NCBI GenBank assembly: GCA_013350335.1
Contig: CM023539.1
Coordinates: forward strand, 34,768,631 to 34,832,630
Direction: 5' to 3'
DNA: 64,000 nucleotides
Source: Chimonanthus salicifolius
Taxonomy: Eukaryota; Streptophyta; Magnoliopsida; Laurales; Calycanthaceae
Of the stretch, positions 1 through 11,423 are shown in pieces. The stretch's first letter is position 1; each line of letters starts with the position of its first letter. The position numbers and the translations under genes are program-made. A model generated the notes under the pieces. The model ran no database searches, was not told the origin of the DNA, and was given only the letters and a program-made list of their open reading frames with translations.

Positions 1-617
1 TAATTAGCTATTAAATTATTTATTTAATCCATCTTAACCAAAATGTTGGGTTTTAAATTCTAAAAGTACTATAAAAATTTGAAGATTTATATTTCATCAA
101 AGTTACTTGATTTAACACTATTCTCTTAACTTAATTTGTATTTATTTTAAGAGTTTAAAATCTATATTTTTCAAAACCTGGAAATATAAAACAATGAATC
201 AAAATAAAATCTAACTATATGTATTTTTCTTAAAATTTTCTAACTTCTAAAGTTATTTAAAATAATAATTTCCTAGCTTTCGGGACTTTTTCGGGTAGTT
301 TTTAATAACATTTTCTGAAATTAAAAATGAAATAAAGATACTTACAAATTTCAGAATCTAAATCCCTAATAAGAAAATGTATATCACCCAAATAACAATC
401 AAACAATTATTCAAACAATAAATACACTGCTAATGGTAAATTACCATTTTGCCCATTTAATTTAAATGAGTTGGACCAATGAGCTATCGAGCTCTGATTC
501 AGCCAATCCTGGACTTTTCACAAATCCGTTAATGTAATCTAGGTGATTAACAGGTCAAAACACGATTTACTAAAGTAAATCATATCATTTAAGCTTAATT
601 CAAGTCAGGGTATTACA
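1..617 (-). repeat. 3' LTR of element 1 (inner end only)
   Basis: This stretch ends in GGGTATTACA and matches the last 620 bases of the LTR at 6070-9043 with scattered substitutions and one small deletion near 115. The rest of this LTR lies left of the window, so the element's target-site duplication cannot be checked. Confidence 0.9.
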
Positions 618-634
618 TCCTACCCCCAATTTCA
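618..634 (-). other. Polypurine tract of element 1
   Basis: On the minus strand this reads TTGGGGGTAGGATG directly before the LTR end. A purine run next to the 3' LTR is the plus-strand primer site of LTR retrotransposons. Its overlap with the end of pol (FRDEIGGRM) is typical of this lineage. Confidence 0.75.
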
Positions 635-644
635 TCCCGAAATT

Positions 645-2050
645 TAAAATAATTCTCGTACCTTTTTATTCCGTGAATTAGACTAGGGTACATCCTCCAC
701 AATGTTGACTCTGGTTCTCACGTCACGTGTTGTATGTCATGATCTTACCACAACACTTGTACTAGTGGTATGGACTTCCTTCTGAGCACTTGAGTTCGAG
801 ATCCTTATAGCTCAATTGATACTTCTTCGAATGTCAAATCTTCCGAGACTTCAATGTCCTCATAACTTAACACATGAGATAGATCAGGCTCGTACTTTTT
901 CAACATAGATTTGTGGAATGTACTATGTACTCTCGCCATTGTCTGAGGGAGATCCAGTTGATAGGCTACTTCTCCCATTCTTTTCAACATTTCAAAGGGT
1001 CCAACATATCGAGATGATAGTTTTCTTTTACGACCGAACCGCTGCACTCCATGGCGTGGTGCCACACGTAAGAATACTTGGTTACCGACTGCAAACTTCA
1101 AAGGTCTTCGCCTTTTGTCAGCATAACTTTTCTGTCTGCTTTGTGCTGTCTTGAGACGTTGTCTTATCACTTTGACTTGTTCAGATGTCTCACGTACCAA
1201 ATCTAGACCCAACAGTGCTTTGTCCCCTACTTCTGTCTAACATAGAGGTCCTTGCAGGGTCTACCATATAGGGCTTCATAGGGTGCCATTTGTATACTAG
1301 AGTAATAACTATTGTTGTATACAAACTCAATTAATGCTAAATGATCTTCCCAACTTCCCTACATATCCATGACACATGCCCTTAGCATATCTTCCAAAGT
1401 TTGGATGGTCCTTTCTGATTGACCATCAGTTTGGGGATAGAAAGTTATGCTAAAACATAACATAGTTCTCATCTCTTCCTGTAACCCTTGCCAAAATCTA
1501 GGTACAAATCTAGGGTCTCTATCAGATACAATAGAAACAAGTACTCCGTGTAACCTAATTATATCCTTTAGATATATTCTACTCAGGGTAGTCAAAGAAT
1601 TATTCTTTTTAATAGGTAGGAAATGGGCTGATTTTCTTAGCTCAATCGACTATTATCCAAATAACATCGTTTTTCTTAGAAGACTTTGGAAAACCAGTCA
1701 CAAAATCGATAGTGATATGCTCCAACTCCATTTAGCCACCTGAAGAGGTTGCGTCTTTGTACCAGGTCGTTGATGTTCTGTCTTAACCTGTTGAGAGGTT
1801 AGACATTTAGATACAAAATCCATCACTTCCTGTTTCATACATTTCCACCAAAATAGTCGTCGCAGATCATGATACATTTTTGTACAAATAGGGTGTAATG
1901 TAAATCGAGAATGGTGAAAGTGATCAAGTACTTTTCTCTACATTCACCTGATTTTGGTACAAACAATCTTTCTTTGAAAGTCAAACGTCTATCAGTCCTG
2001 ATCTTCCATTCTTCCAAAGTAAATCCTCCTGCAAGCTGAGTCACCAAATC
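645..2050 (-). pseudogene. Integrase and C-terminal chromodomain-like part of element 1 pol
   Basis: Reading from high to low coordinates: a decayed N-terminal zinc-binding region (about 1800-2000), the catalytic core with ISDRDPRF and TDGQSERT followed by LEDMLRAC (about 1359-1600), and the C-terminal domain at 805-1212 with VGPFEML and VHSTFHKSMLKKYEPD. After a stop the frame continues to about 645 with RRKSIPLVQVLW, a chromodomain signature of Tekay-type elements, and ends FRDEIGGRM at the purine tract. Several frameshifts and stops between 1213 and 1358 and between 1600 and 1835 break it. This integrase would have inserted cDNA into chromatin; it cannot be made from this copy. Confidence 0.85.
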
Positions 2051-2239
2051 ATTTGCTTCTAGATCATTCTTTTGTTCTCCATCACTAATTAGACTATTTC
2101 GGAATGCAGAACATAGTTTTGAATTCTTGCTGGCCCTTTTCCTTCGATCAGCTCTAGATCATAGTCAGATAAGATTTCCAACATCTTCTACTGCAAAGAT
2201 GCCATACATGCAATATTTCCATGTGACTTCCTGCTCAAA

Positions 2240-3540
2240 GCGTCTGCCACCACATTAGCCTTTCCTGGATAGTTGGAGCGACTGAAATCGTAATCTCCTA
2301 GATATTCCATCAATCTTCATTGTCTCATATTTAGATTCTTCTGAGTAAACAAATATTTGAGACTATGGTGATAAGAAAATAAATTAAATTTTTCACCGTA
2401 CAAGTAATGCCTCCAAAGTTTTAATGAAAAGACAACAGCTGTTAGTTCCAGATCATGAGTTGAATAATTTTACTCATGTCCCTTTAGTTGTCTGGAACCG
2501 TAAACTACTACATTTTCTTCCTGCAATAAAACACATCCTAATCCAAACTTAGAAGCATCACAAAACACATCATAACCTCGTCCTTGTTCAGGCACTATCA
2601 GTACTGGAGAGGTGGTCAAATTCTCCTTCAATTCCTGAAATGCCCTTTCACAAAGCTTCACTCTATTCGAACTTGACGTTTTTCCTCGTCAATCTGGTTA
2701 TTGGTACTGCAACCTGGGAGTGTGGGATAAATTTCCTTTAATATCCGGCTAATCCAAAAAAGATTCGTATTCAAACACATTCCTAGGGCTTTCCCAATTC
2801 TTCATTGTTTCAACCTTTCCTTGATCTACCGAGATTCCTTCTGTATACACTACGTGTCTAAGAAATTGTACTTAACTTAACTAAAACTCACACTTGCTCA
2901 GCTTGGCGTATAATTGGTGATCCCTAAGGGTCTGAAGAGCAATGCGTAGATGATGCTTATGCTCTTCCTCAGATAATGAATATATCAAAATATCATTTAT
3001 AAAAACTATCACAAATTCCCTCAAATATGGCCGGAAGACACGATTCATTAGATCCATAAATGTGGTTGGCGCATTGGTTAATCCAAATAGCATTACAAAA
3101 AACTCATATAAATCATACTGCGTTCTAAAAGCAGTCTTAGGAATGTCTTCCTCCCGAATCTGTAACTGATGATATCTTGACCTCAAATCTATTTTAGAGA
3201 AGCATTTTGATACCCTCAATAAATCAAAGAGATCATCTATCCTAGGCAAGTGATACTTGTTCTTTATAGTTACACATTCTCATTAATCCATCTTTCTTTT
3301 TCACAAAGAGAGCGGGTGCGCCCCAAGGCGAATACTTTGTCGAATAAAACCAAAATTGAGAAGCTCATCTACCTGCGTAGCTAGCTCTCTCTGTTCAGCT
3401 GGCGTCATCCGGGTAAGGTGCTATGGAAATAGGAGATGTTCTTGGCTTTAGGTCAATAACAAATTCTATCTCTCGGCGTGGAGGTAGCCCAGTTAACTGG
3501 TTCGGAAACACATCCATAAACTCACACACCACCTGAGGTA
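2240..3540 (-). pseudogene. Reverse transcriptase and RNase H of element 1 pol
   Basis: The linker before RT is seen at about 3430-3540 ([19 protein letters not shown]). The RT palm is at 2881-3249: [37 protein letters not shown], then [10 protein letters not shown]. The catalytic pair usually reads FIDD, so the first Asp has become Asn. RNase H begins at 2661 (CDASKFGLGCVL) and runs on with stops to about 2240 ([15 protein letters not shown]). Frameshifts near 2880 and 2700 separate RT, connection and RNase H. Inactive as seen. Confidence 0.88.
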
Positions 3541-3565
3541 CATCAGACTCTACACTACCTACATC

Positions 3566-3880
3566 TTACCATCCCATGCTAGCCACCATATTACCAGGAT
3601 AAGCCCTAAGACCTGAAAATTTACTTCTCATCCTCTGATAAGGTATTAATTTTTCTGTGAATCCTTCATTAGTTGAAGAGACTCCAAAAATTCTCTTTTG
3701 AGAACAATCAATCACGATTTGATAATTTGTCAACCAATCCATACCTAAGATGATGTCAAAGTCTGTCATATCTAAGATCAGAAAATCATAGGACAAATTT
3801 ACACTGCAAATCCTTAATATGTATGACTTGCATTTTTGTTTATTAACGCCTTCTTACCCAAAGGTGAAACTACCATTAAA
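3566..3880 (-). pseudogene. Retroviral-type aspartic protease, C-terminal part (element 1)
   Basis: The frame contains LILDMTDFDIILGMDWL and ends YPGNMVASMGW, the usual C-terminal half of Ty3 protease leading into the RT linker. Upstream sequence to about 3880 still encodes the loop before it (SPLGKK-like), but the catalytic DTGA half is missing: sequence switches to the TIR element at 3919. The equivalent complete region is seen in element 2 at 58077-58865. Confidence 0.8.
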
Positions 3881-3918
3881 GGGTCATTTATTTTTACCGG
3901 TTGCAATTCCAATCATAG

Positions 3919-4865
3919 TGACAAATACCGTTCTCGGGATATTAACGGCAACTGTTAATAATGAGATATTTTCAAATTCTCGGATTATTAACAGAAATTT
4001 AACAGAAATATCTAGCGGAAAATATAAATATTTAAAAAATAATAAAAATGATATAAATAATAAATAATACAAGAATCATTAGAATTTTGATTGACATTTT
4101 TACTTAGCTAACATGAAAATTCTGCTAGTTGGAAGGCTAGGATTGGCTTATTAGTTTACTTAATCCAAAATTCCAATGCTCTCATGCAATCAAAATTCAA
4201 AACAACAGAGAATTCTTTTTCCCTACTTAATGTTTTCGTCATCCTCTTGTCTGATAGTGATAACTGGTAACCACAATAGAGAATCCTTTGGTTCCATCAG
4301 CCTTGAGATACATCATCCGCCATGGATATTTGCTTGAAGTCTTCACCTTATGCTTGAAAGCCTAGCTCCCAACTCCTATTTTCATCAAGAAGCGAATATG
4401 AAATTTGAAGTTCTAAACAACAGAGACGTACGGATGGAAAGATGGACAGTTGTGAGACTGCGAGCGATGGACCTAGAGAGAGCAAGCGGCTGAAAGTGCT
4501 GAACTACTGATGGGTGATGGAGATGGCTGCATGATGAGCAATGGAGATAGGCTGAGAGAGTGTAGATGAGAGAAACTCCAAATGCCCAATCGATTGAAAC
4601 CCTAATCGAAGATGTGTTTTTTAAGTTTTAAGTGACCCCTTCTGCTGTTCGTGCGTGTATGCAGGGAGTAACAAGGAAAGTCGTGAAAAAGTGCCCTTGC
4701 GAATGGGATTAAAGGAGTGTTGGAGAAGAAAAAAAAAACTGACGGTAAAAACGGGATTTTACCGTTAAAAACAGCGTAGGATGATAAAATCGGGTTTTAA
4801 CGCGATAACATTAAAAATTTCGGTATTTTTGCGGTAAAAACAAAAATACCGGCGGTGTTTGTTAC
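3919..4865 (-). mobile_element. Pack-MULE-like TIR element, copy A, carrying a captured gene fragment
   Basis: The left end reads GTGACAAATACCG and the right end, reverse-complemented, reads GTAACAAACACCG, giving imperfect terminal inverted repeats. Subterminal DNA near 4740-4860 is rich in short CGNTAAAA-type blocks. The interior (about 4210-4620) matches copy B at 19620-20045 in inverse orientation: a plant-like leader ATTAGGGTTTCAATCGATTG, then a coding-like segment. I could not find a clean 9-bp target duplication, so the superfamily (Mutator-like) is an inference from gene capture and end structure. It interrupts gag/protease of element 1. Confidence 0.65.
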
Positions 4866-4876
4866 AGTGATTACGA

Positions 4877-5244
4877 ACTAGACATTTTGTCTCCCACCAT
4901 TCGTAGGCATTACCCTCCAGTTAGTAAGTCACCAGCGTTACTCGTAGATCATTTGCAATGGCCAGGGTATCGAGGATCCGACCCATTTCGGTAATCCAGT
5001 TCTTTGCCACACTCAGGTCTTCAATCCCCGAAAAACTTGTTGGATTCAACCGTTTGAATTCTTTTAGAGTCGAAGTGGCTTTCTCTTCTGGGGTCCTAAC
5101 AGGAGGACGCTACATATTCTCGGCTATCCTTTGGAATGCCTCCATTGCTGCATGTAAAGCCTCGTAGTGTACATGTGGATTTACACGGGGTGGAGGACCT
5201 GTTCTCCTGCCTCGGCCTCTAATATTTTCAAATGGTCCTGACAT
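4877..5244 (-). pseudogene. gag N-terminal part of element 1
   Basis: Starts at 5244 with MSGPFENIRGRGRRTG, a basic Arg/Gly-rich start usual for this lineage, then HYEALHAAMEAFQRIAEN, a stop, and RPPV. It continues with EFKRLNPTSFSGIEDLSVAKNWI and RILDTLAM, which match the gag of element 2 (QLNLPTFLGN, WVNQIGRIFDTLA). The retrotransposon-gag core and zinc knuckles that should follow are lost at the TIR element boundary near 4865. Confidence 0.75.
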
Positions 5245-5485
5245 TCTCCTGACATTCACATTCGTAATATCACATAATAATTCAAAAAAAAAAAAAAATG
5301 AAACTTATCAAGATAGACCACATGAGTTGTGTAAATCATAAACATACATCTATTAACTTAACTCGGGTCTCATTTATTCACAGGAGTTAGTAGGCTTTAT
5401 GAAAACCCTCAGTACAACACGCACATATATTCATATTAACATTTTTACATTCCTTTCTCCCATCCCTTCCCCTACATTCCCGACT

Positions 5486-5935
5486 TTAATCATCTGTAGA
5501 AGACTCTATATCAGTATCGATATTGAACATGATATTGTCAGGACATGTGGCTGACATATGTCCCAACACTCCACAGGTTAAGCATGGCACTATCCCTAGA
5601 CCTCCAATGTAAGGACAGTTGGTCCTTTCCCTTCAATCCCCACAAAATCCACATATTGAGCATACCACATTAATAGGCTAGGGACAATAGGTGTCGTAGT
5701 GCCCTTCCTGATTGCATAGCCCGCAAACATATGACATCATATCGTCAGCATTGGGAGTGGATGGTGTATATTCGGGCAAGCCTATTTACCCTACTGATGA
5801 TGACTCTTCTATAGCTGAGAATACTCCAACATTTTCAGGTTGAACACTGAAATTGCTAGTAGATGAATCTAATACTATTGGGTAGCTAGGGGTTCCCTTG
5901 TCTCAAATCTCTATATATTTCTTGTTACTTGACAT
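5486..5935 (-). pseudogene. Extra zinc-knuckle frame between primer site and gag (element 1)
   Basis: One continuous frame of 149 codons plus stop, opened by ATG at 5935, 120 bases downstream of the primer site and ending 242 bases before gag. It begins MSSNKKYIEI, contains LDSSTSNFS, then three Cys clusters: CGLCNQEGHYDTYC, a degenerate CSICGFCGD...NC, and CLTCGVLGHMSATC, and ends in an acidic/Ser tail (DTDIESSTDD). Four in-frame stops interrupt it. CX2CX4HX4C knuckles bind single-stranded nucleic acid in known families. The counterpart in element 2 (60022-60528) has the same place, start and layout, so I infer an ancestral protein separate from gag. Function unknown. Confidence 0.7.
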
Positions 5936-6054
5936 ATCTGTATAACACAATTTAATCAATATTGTTAGATAATGTCAATAACATATACAGTTTTAATCAG
6001 AAAGATATATTCTAATCATGTATTATCCATTACAGTCATAGAGTTTGAGTCAAA

Positions 6055-6066
6055 GCTCTAATACCA
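6055..6066 (-). other. Primer binding site of element 1
   Basis: The minus strand reads TGGTATTAGAGC three bases downstream of the 5' LTR. The usual site complementary to the 3' end of plant initiator Met-tRNA is TGGTATCAGAGC, so there is one substitution. Confidence 0.85.
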
Positions 6067-6069
6067 AGC

Positions 6070-9043
6070 TGTAACGCCCCAACCCGGAGGTGGGCCGGAG
6101 CGCTACTAATTTTTTATTTTTTTATAACCTTAATAACTCCTAATTGGGCTGGATCAAAAGTTAGATATAGAAATAAATGTCACACATGCTCTTTACATGT
6201 GGACTCAAACATATACCATATATCTACCCATTTATAAGCACATTTCATACAAACAAATGTTTTCATCACAAAAAAGGCAGTCTCATTCATAATAGAGTCA
6301 CTAGCAGTAACATGGTGGTTCATTACAAAATAAGTACCATACAAGGTACTTTACACAAAAACATAATTTAATGAACCAATAGCTAAGATAAATGAAATTC
6401 TTATCCACGAAATTCCAAGTAACCGCAACAGCTTATCCATCATCAGCTTGAAATGAACGTTCTTCCTCCTCGGGTATATCTCTTGAAATGTGAATAGTGT
6501 GAGCTAACCAGCCCAGTGAAAGGAATATAACAATGCAATGTAATGAACATCAGGTTAGCCAAAATCAACAATTTCATCATAATATGTTTATCATGCCAAA
6601 ACATCTTCATATCACTACTAACATCCAATGTAGCACCTAGACACTAAACTGACTATAAGCATTAAGTTTAGACACGGTCAAAATCCAGAATCTTGCAAGT
6701 ACATCTCCGACACACTTGAGTCGATACTGACACACCTTGGCCAGCAACTAACACACCTGCGTCGGCAATAGTTCAGTAGTTAAGGGTACGTGTAAGCATT
6801 ATAAATAACATCATAGCTCATAAGTGTTTCATCATCATAATGACAATATACAATAAACATCGGTAGTATCAATAAGTACTTTTCACAATAGTGCATCATG
6901 TCTAGGCATATAAGTGGGTTCATTAAGTCTGATCTTTCAAATCACTCATTGCACTAGATCATCTTAACCTGATTTACTCCTACTGCAATGTTAAATCTCC
7001 TCACTAAATTTGTGGGATATCGAAGTATCTGTTAAACATACAAACAGATATACAATTAATAAACAATCAATATACACAGATACAATATAACACATATTCA
7101 TAGTATTTCAAATCCCTCTATCCTATTTTACAGAAAAATTCCAGGGGAAATGGATCTAAGTCTCCTAAATGAGTTACTATCCATTTTAAAATTACAATAA
7201 TCAACAATATAATAAGGTGTTCAGGCCACTACACGTATTGCTTCCTGGAAATGACCATGGAGACATATTGAGTTAGGCCTAGAGGTCACTCAGTTCCCGA
7301 ACCCTTCTTTTCTACTGAGCGGCGAAGTTAATTGCTCAGCTACTGATAGTTATCGGGTTGCATCAGCCACAGATAAAGAGTATAGTCCTAGAAGTAAATA
7401 CATAATATAGGTTTACATAATAATACCAATGAAAGGGATTAATATCATTTTTAATTATTAAATTGGTATAAACATCACATTAAAAACCTAGGATCTAAAG
7501 TTAACATGGAATCTTAACTTAAACTAAATTTCAAAGCTTGTTCTGGGTTCCTCGGAACTTCCGAACAATTCGGGACATCCGATGGGTCTCTGATCGTCAA
7601 GGTCTAATCAACAAAGGCAGAAAGAAATATTTGGCCTTTGGCGCTTCGAAATCCCGAACAGAAGTTCAAAACTTCGGAAGTCTTACCTTCAGAACTTCCG
7701 AAGGCCGATTCTCTAATCTTCCAAGAGTCGTCTTCTTCCTCTGTCACCTGCAATAGAGAAGTGATGGGAGGGACTGAGTGAATTACAAATTGAGAAACAA
7801 TGGGTTTTCTAGGTTCGTTTTTCAGACCTTTCTGATCAGATGGCCTCTCTAATGAGTCCTCTTCAATTTGAAAAACAATTGGACCATTAATACTAATTAA
7901 AAAATTAGATTTTAATTGGAAAACTGGTGGAACACATGAAAATCCATGTTTTCCACTAAACTTCAAATCTGATTTTAGGATTCAAAACTTAACCAAATGG
8001 ACTTCTATTTGATTCTAAACTGACTAGAATTTAAAAACAAAGACAATGGTTACCTTGCACTTTTATTCTTGGGTTGAAATTCAACAACTGAAAAAATATT
8101 CCACTTATGCTAAAATGTTGAAACGGAAGAATCAGAGAGGAAGAAACAAGCTTGTCAGTAATGGAAAATTCTACCGCACTTACAGCCCTTAAATAGGCAT
8201 GGAGGGGTAGGGGAGTAGGCTCCATGCATGGCCATAGAGTTCCCACGTTGCTCTGTACGCTACGGCGGTAGCTTGTATGAGTTGACTCTTACGTAGCTGT
8301 TTCCGATCGTCACCTGCTATGCAGGTGGTTAAAAGTTTTGGTATTTGCAATTTAGTCCTCTTAAACTTATTTGCATTTTAAACCCAATTTCTTTTATTTT
8401 TAATATTTAGCTATTAAATTATTTATTTAATTTAATCCATCTTAACCAAAATGTTGGGTTTTAAATTCTAAAAGTATTATAAAAATTTGAAGATTTATAT
8501 TTCATCAAAGTTACTTGATTTAAACAAAATTCATATTTTCAACACTATTCTCTTAACTTAATTTGTATTTATTTTAAGAGTTTAAAATCTCTATTTTCAA
8601 AACCTGGAAATATAAAACAATGAATCAAAATAAAATCTAACTATACGTATTTTTCTTAAAATTTTCTAACTTCTAAAGTTATTTAAAATAATCATTTCCT
8701 AGCTTTCGGGACTTTTTCGGGTAGTTTTTAATAACATTTTCTGAAATTAGAAATGAAATGAAGATACTTATAAATTTTAGAATATAAATCCCTAATAAGG
8801 AAATCTATATCACCCAAATAGTAATCAAACAATTATTCAAACAATAAATACACTACTAATGGTAAATTACTATTTTGCCCCTTTAATTTAAATGAGTTGG
8901 ATCAATGAGCTATCGAGCTCTGATTGGGCCAATCCTAGACTTTTCACAAATCCCTTACTGTAATCTACGTGATTAACAGGTCAAAACACGATTTACTAAA
9001 ATAAATCATATCATTTAAGCCTAATTTAGGTCAGGGTATTACA
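6070..9043 (-). repeat. 5' LTR of element 1, complete (2974 bp)
   Basis: Plus-strand ends are TGTAACGCCCC and GGTATTACA, short inverted TG...CA termini. Open frames inside it (for example 7538-7966 and 8031-8246) show no family motif and are not genes. The last 620 bases repeat at 1-617. The opening block (AACCCGGAGGTGGGCCGG) resembles the solo LTR at 35412 and the LTR at 60672, so these are related families. Confidence 0.9.
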
Positions 9044-9096
9044 GTTCGCCACCGTCTAGCCCACACAGACTACTCGCTTAAGTCAAGAATCAATTT

Positions 9097-9267
9097 TTTT
9101 TTTTTTTTGAATTTACGTGTAGGAAACCGCGGGATAGCCAGCGTAAAACCTCCACGGGTGGACCCCTACCCTTAAGGCACAGCCAAAGTTAGGCCATGGG
9201 GGCTCTAACTGGTAACCTCCAGCTTCCTGAGACGGGAGATAACCAGCTGAGCTACACCCATGTGGGT
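9097..9267 (-). mobile_element. tRNA-derived SINE (Au-like), with target duplication
   Basis: Read on the minus strand it begins GGGTGTAGCTCAGCTGG, which contains a pol III A box, followed by a B-box-like region (GGAGGTTACCAGTTAGAGCC) and GGGTCCACCCGTGG, and ends in a T-rich minus/plus tail (oligo-A/T at 9097-9108). It is flanked by a 16-base direct repeat AGTCAAGAATCAATTT at 9081-9096 and 9268-9283. The length (about 170 bp), tRNA-like head and duplication fit an Au-type plant SINE; the family name is from memory. Confidence 0.85.
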
Positions 9268-9283
9268 AGTCAAGAATCAATTT

Positions 9284-9831
9284 AATATCAAAAGAGTTTG
9301 GTGCCAATTATATCCATCAAATGAATTTAGAATTGTATGAGATACAAATTTATAAAAGATCATTTAGATTGATGGTGGATAATATTTCATCGTCTGATCA
9401 TTCTAATCACTTGATTTTGATATCACAATTTTGATGAATGCAATTTATTGATTTATAAGAACAACATACCAAGTGATGAGATGATCAAATGAAGACAAAA
9501 TTTAACATCTCCTGCTGTTGCGGTCCTCTTTTATCATACTCAACCATTCTAGACTCAAAATCCATCTGTAGAATAGTTTGGATGAAAAAATATAATAATT
9601 TTTTATTTTTTATTTAATTGTGAGAAATAATTTATTTTAAATAAGGTAATTAATTTTTATGTAGTGTTCATTTTGTGATTTTTTATCTTATTAACTTTTA
9701 TCATTCTATGTAATCTTCTTTTATATATTTATCTGTTATAAATCATAAAATAAGAAATTATTCGTTCTAAATAAAGTAATTCATTATTAAATTGAATTCA
9801 CTTATGGCCTTTTCTTCTTATTAACTATTAT
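9284..9831. other. AT-rich spacer
   Basis: No coding signal, RNA gene or clear repeat structure was seen. The segment is AT-rich and ends in the ATTAT target copy of the solo LTR. Confidence 0.5.
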
Positions 9832-11418
9832 TGTAACGACCCTGTTTCGAGTTTTCCCGATGTTTGGAGAGTTTTCGGACCTCCGAGTTGTTTTCGGGAC
9901 CGTAGTAGCAGTGAGGAGACTTATCACTATTTTAGCATGCACTTGCATATATTACACTGTTATCTTTGGACATGAAGTGACCGGGGATGACCCTCTATTT
10001 ATTTAGCCACTCGGTAAGGGGAAACTGTCGTAATAAATATGTGACAGAGGGTCTGCTCGGGGGTACTCCAGTCAACTATATGCTTTGTAAAGAACTTTAA
10101 TTGGACAATCGAAATTAAATATGATACTTGGAAAATTGCTTGTGATACTTTAAATGTTTATCCGCTAGATGTTATTGGAATCGCGTGGAACATAGAGATG
10201 TGTGTTTAAGTAACTCGATATGTGATTTTGACTCGCATGATGAACATGATACTGATTTTTGGTTAATTATGTTAGAACATGCACATGTTGTTATACATGC
10301 TTATGTTGTTATACATGATCGTGAAATCATGCGCATGCATGAGAGGTAACCCACAACGGACTGACGCGCCGTTGGGTATTGGGATGGAGAAACTGTTGAC
10401 ATGTGTATATATTTATGATGATATGAGGAGTTTGGTTGTTGGGAGGACTTCCCCGTTATGCCTAGGCGGTTGAGACCCCCATAGGGAGATGCGGGTTTCC
10501 CCGTTGCGTTCTGGCGGTTGAGGTGTCTGCCCTTGAGATTGGCTTCCCCGTTATGCTCCGGCGGTCGAGACCCTCATAGGGAGATGCGGGTTTCCCCAGT
10601 TGCATTCCGGCGGTCGAGGCGGTTGTTTATCATACGGTCTCCCGTTTATTTTGGTAGGGAGATCGGGGTTGTTGGAGGACAGTTATTAGTTATGGAGATT
10701 ATGCCTCTGATTGGTCGGCGGGACCATTGGTTACTTGTGTAGTTGAGTACTCTCGTACGTAGACATGCATTCTATTATGATGTCCATTATTTTTCGATAT
10801 GCGATATGTATATGTCGTTGAGGTATGATATGGTTATTTCCTCTATTGGACTAGTTAGTTCACCTCTTACTCTCCAGGAGTTTGTTGGAGGACCGATGTG
10901 GGCTATAGAGATGATGTCTCAATTTTGGTCGGTGTACTAGTGTTTTGTGGTGTGATTGGATTTCATGCATATGAGTACTTTTGTCATTATGATATTCTGC
11001 ATTCGTACGTATAATATCCCCCTATGTTGCTGACTTGTGTTAAGTATTATCTCTTCGTTGGGCTGGTTAGCTCACCCCTTACCTTTCAGGTACCCGATTG
11101 CGAAGGGACTAGCAGGGCCCCTTGAGCAGCGCCCATAGAAGAGCAGGGGTTAGACATTTTATAATCATGTTGTTCTTAGTTGAGAGACCTTGTTTTGTAT
11201 GACCCCTCTTGTATGTTAATTGATTTCGGATGATGTATAACTGTGTCTGAATAGTCTATGATTGTTTCATGCTATGTTGGTATGTTGATTCTCATTGTCA
11301 GCTTTTTAGCTGGAGGTAGTTGCCCCGTTTAAAAAAAATATATATCCGTTATCTATTCCTTTGTGACGTTTCGAGATAAGTTGGAGATAACGCCCCCGTA
11401 GAGAGATGGGGCGTTACA
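9832..11418. repeat. Solo LTR (1587 bp) with perfect 5-bp target duplication
   Basis: Begins TGTAACGACCC and ends GGGGCGTTACA. It is flanked on both sides by ATTAT (9827-9831 and 11419-11423). No internal retroelement sequence adjoins it, so it is a solo LTR left by recombination. It contains a local tandem repeat around 10445-10620 (units with GGTTTCCCC and GCGGTNGAG) and two blocks of the type GGNTGGTTAGCTCACC near 10850 and 11060. Small open frames inside it are shadows. Confidence 0.9.
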
Positions 11419-11423
11419 ATTAT

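Larger units (their letters stand above)
1..9043 (-). mobile_element. Ty3/gypsy chromovirus, element 1 (decayed, left end outside window)
   Basis: Reads on the minus strand: 5' LTR at 6070-9043, primer site, an extra zinc-knuckle frame, gag, protease, reverse transcriptase/RNase H, integrase with chromodomain-like tail, purine tract, and the inner end of the 3' LTR at 1-617. The two LTR ends share about 600 bases at high identity (25-617 against 8426-9043). The order protease-RT-RNase H-integrase defines Ty3/gypsy; the C-terminal segment around 645-870 with an IPLVQVLW-like motif points to a Tekay/Del-type chromovirus. All coding parts carry stops and frameshifts, and a TIR element has replaced the end of gag and the start of protease. 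Lineage assignment is from motif memory, not a tree. Confidence 0.9.

Noticed and set aside
7538..8246. Open frames of 70-120 codons
   Set aside because: They lie within the 5' LTR of element 1, which is not expected to code, and have no family motif.
9233..9262. tRNA gene on the minus strand
   Set aside because: Only the tRNA-like head of a SINE: there is no complete cloverleaf, and a poly-A tail and target duplication are present.
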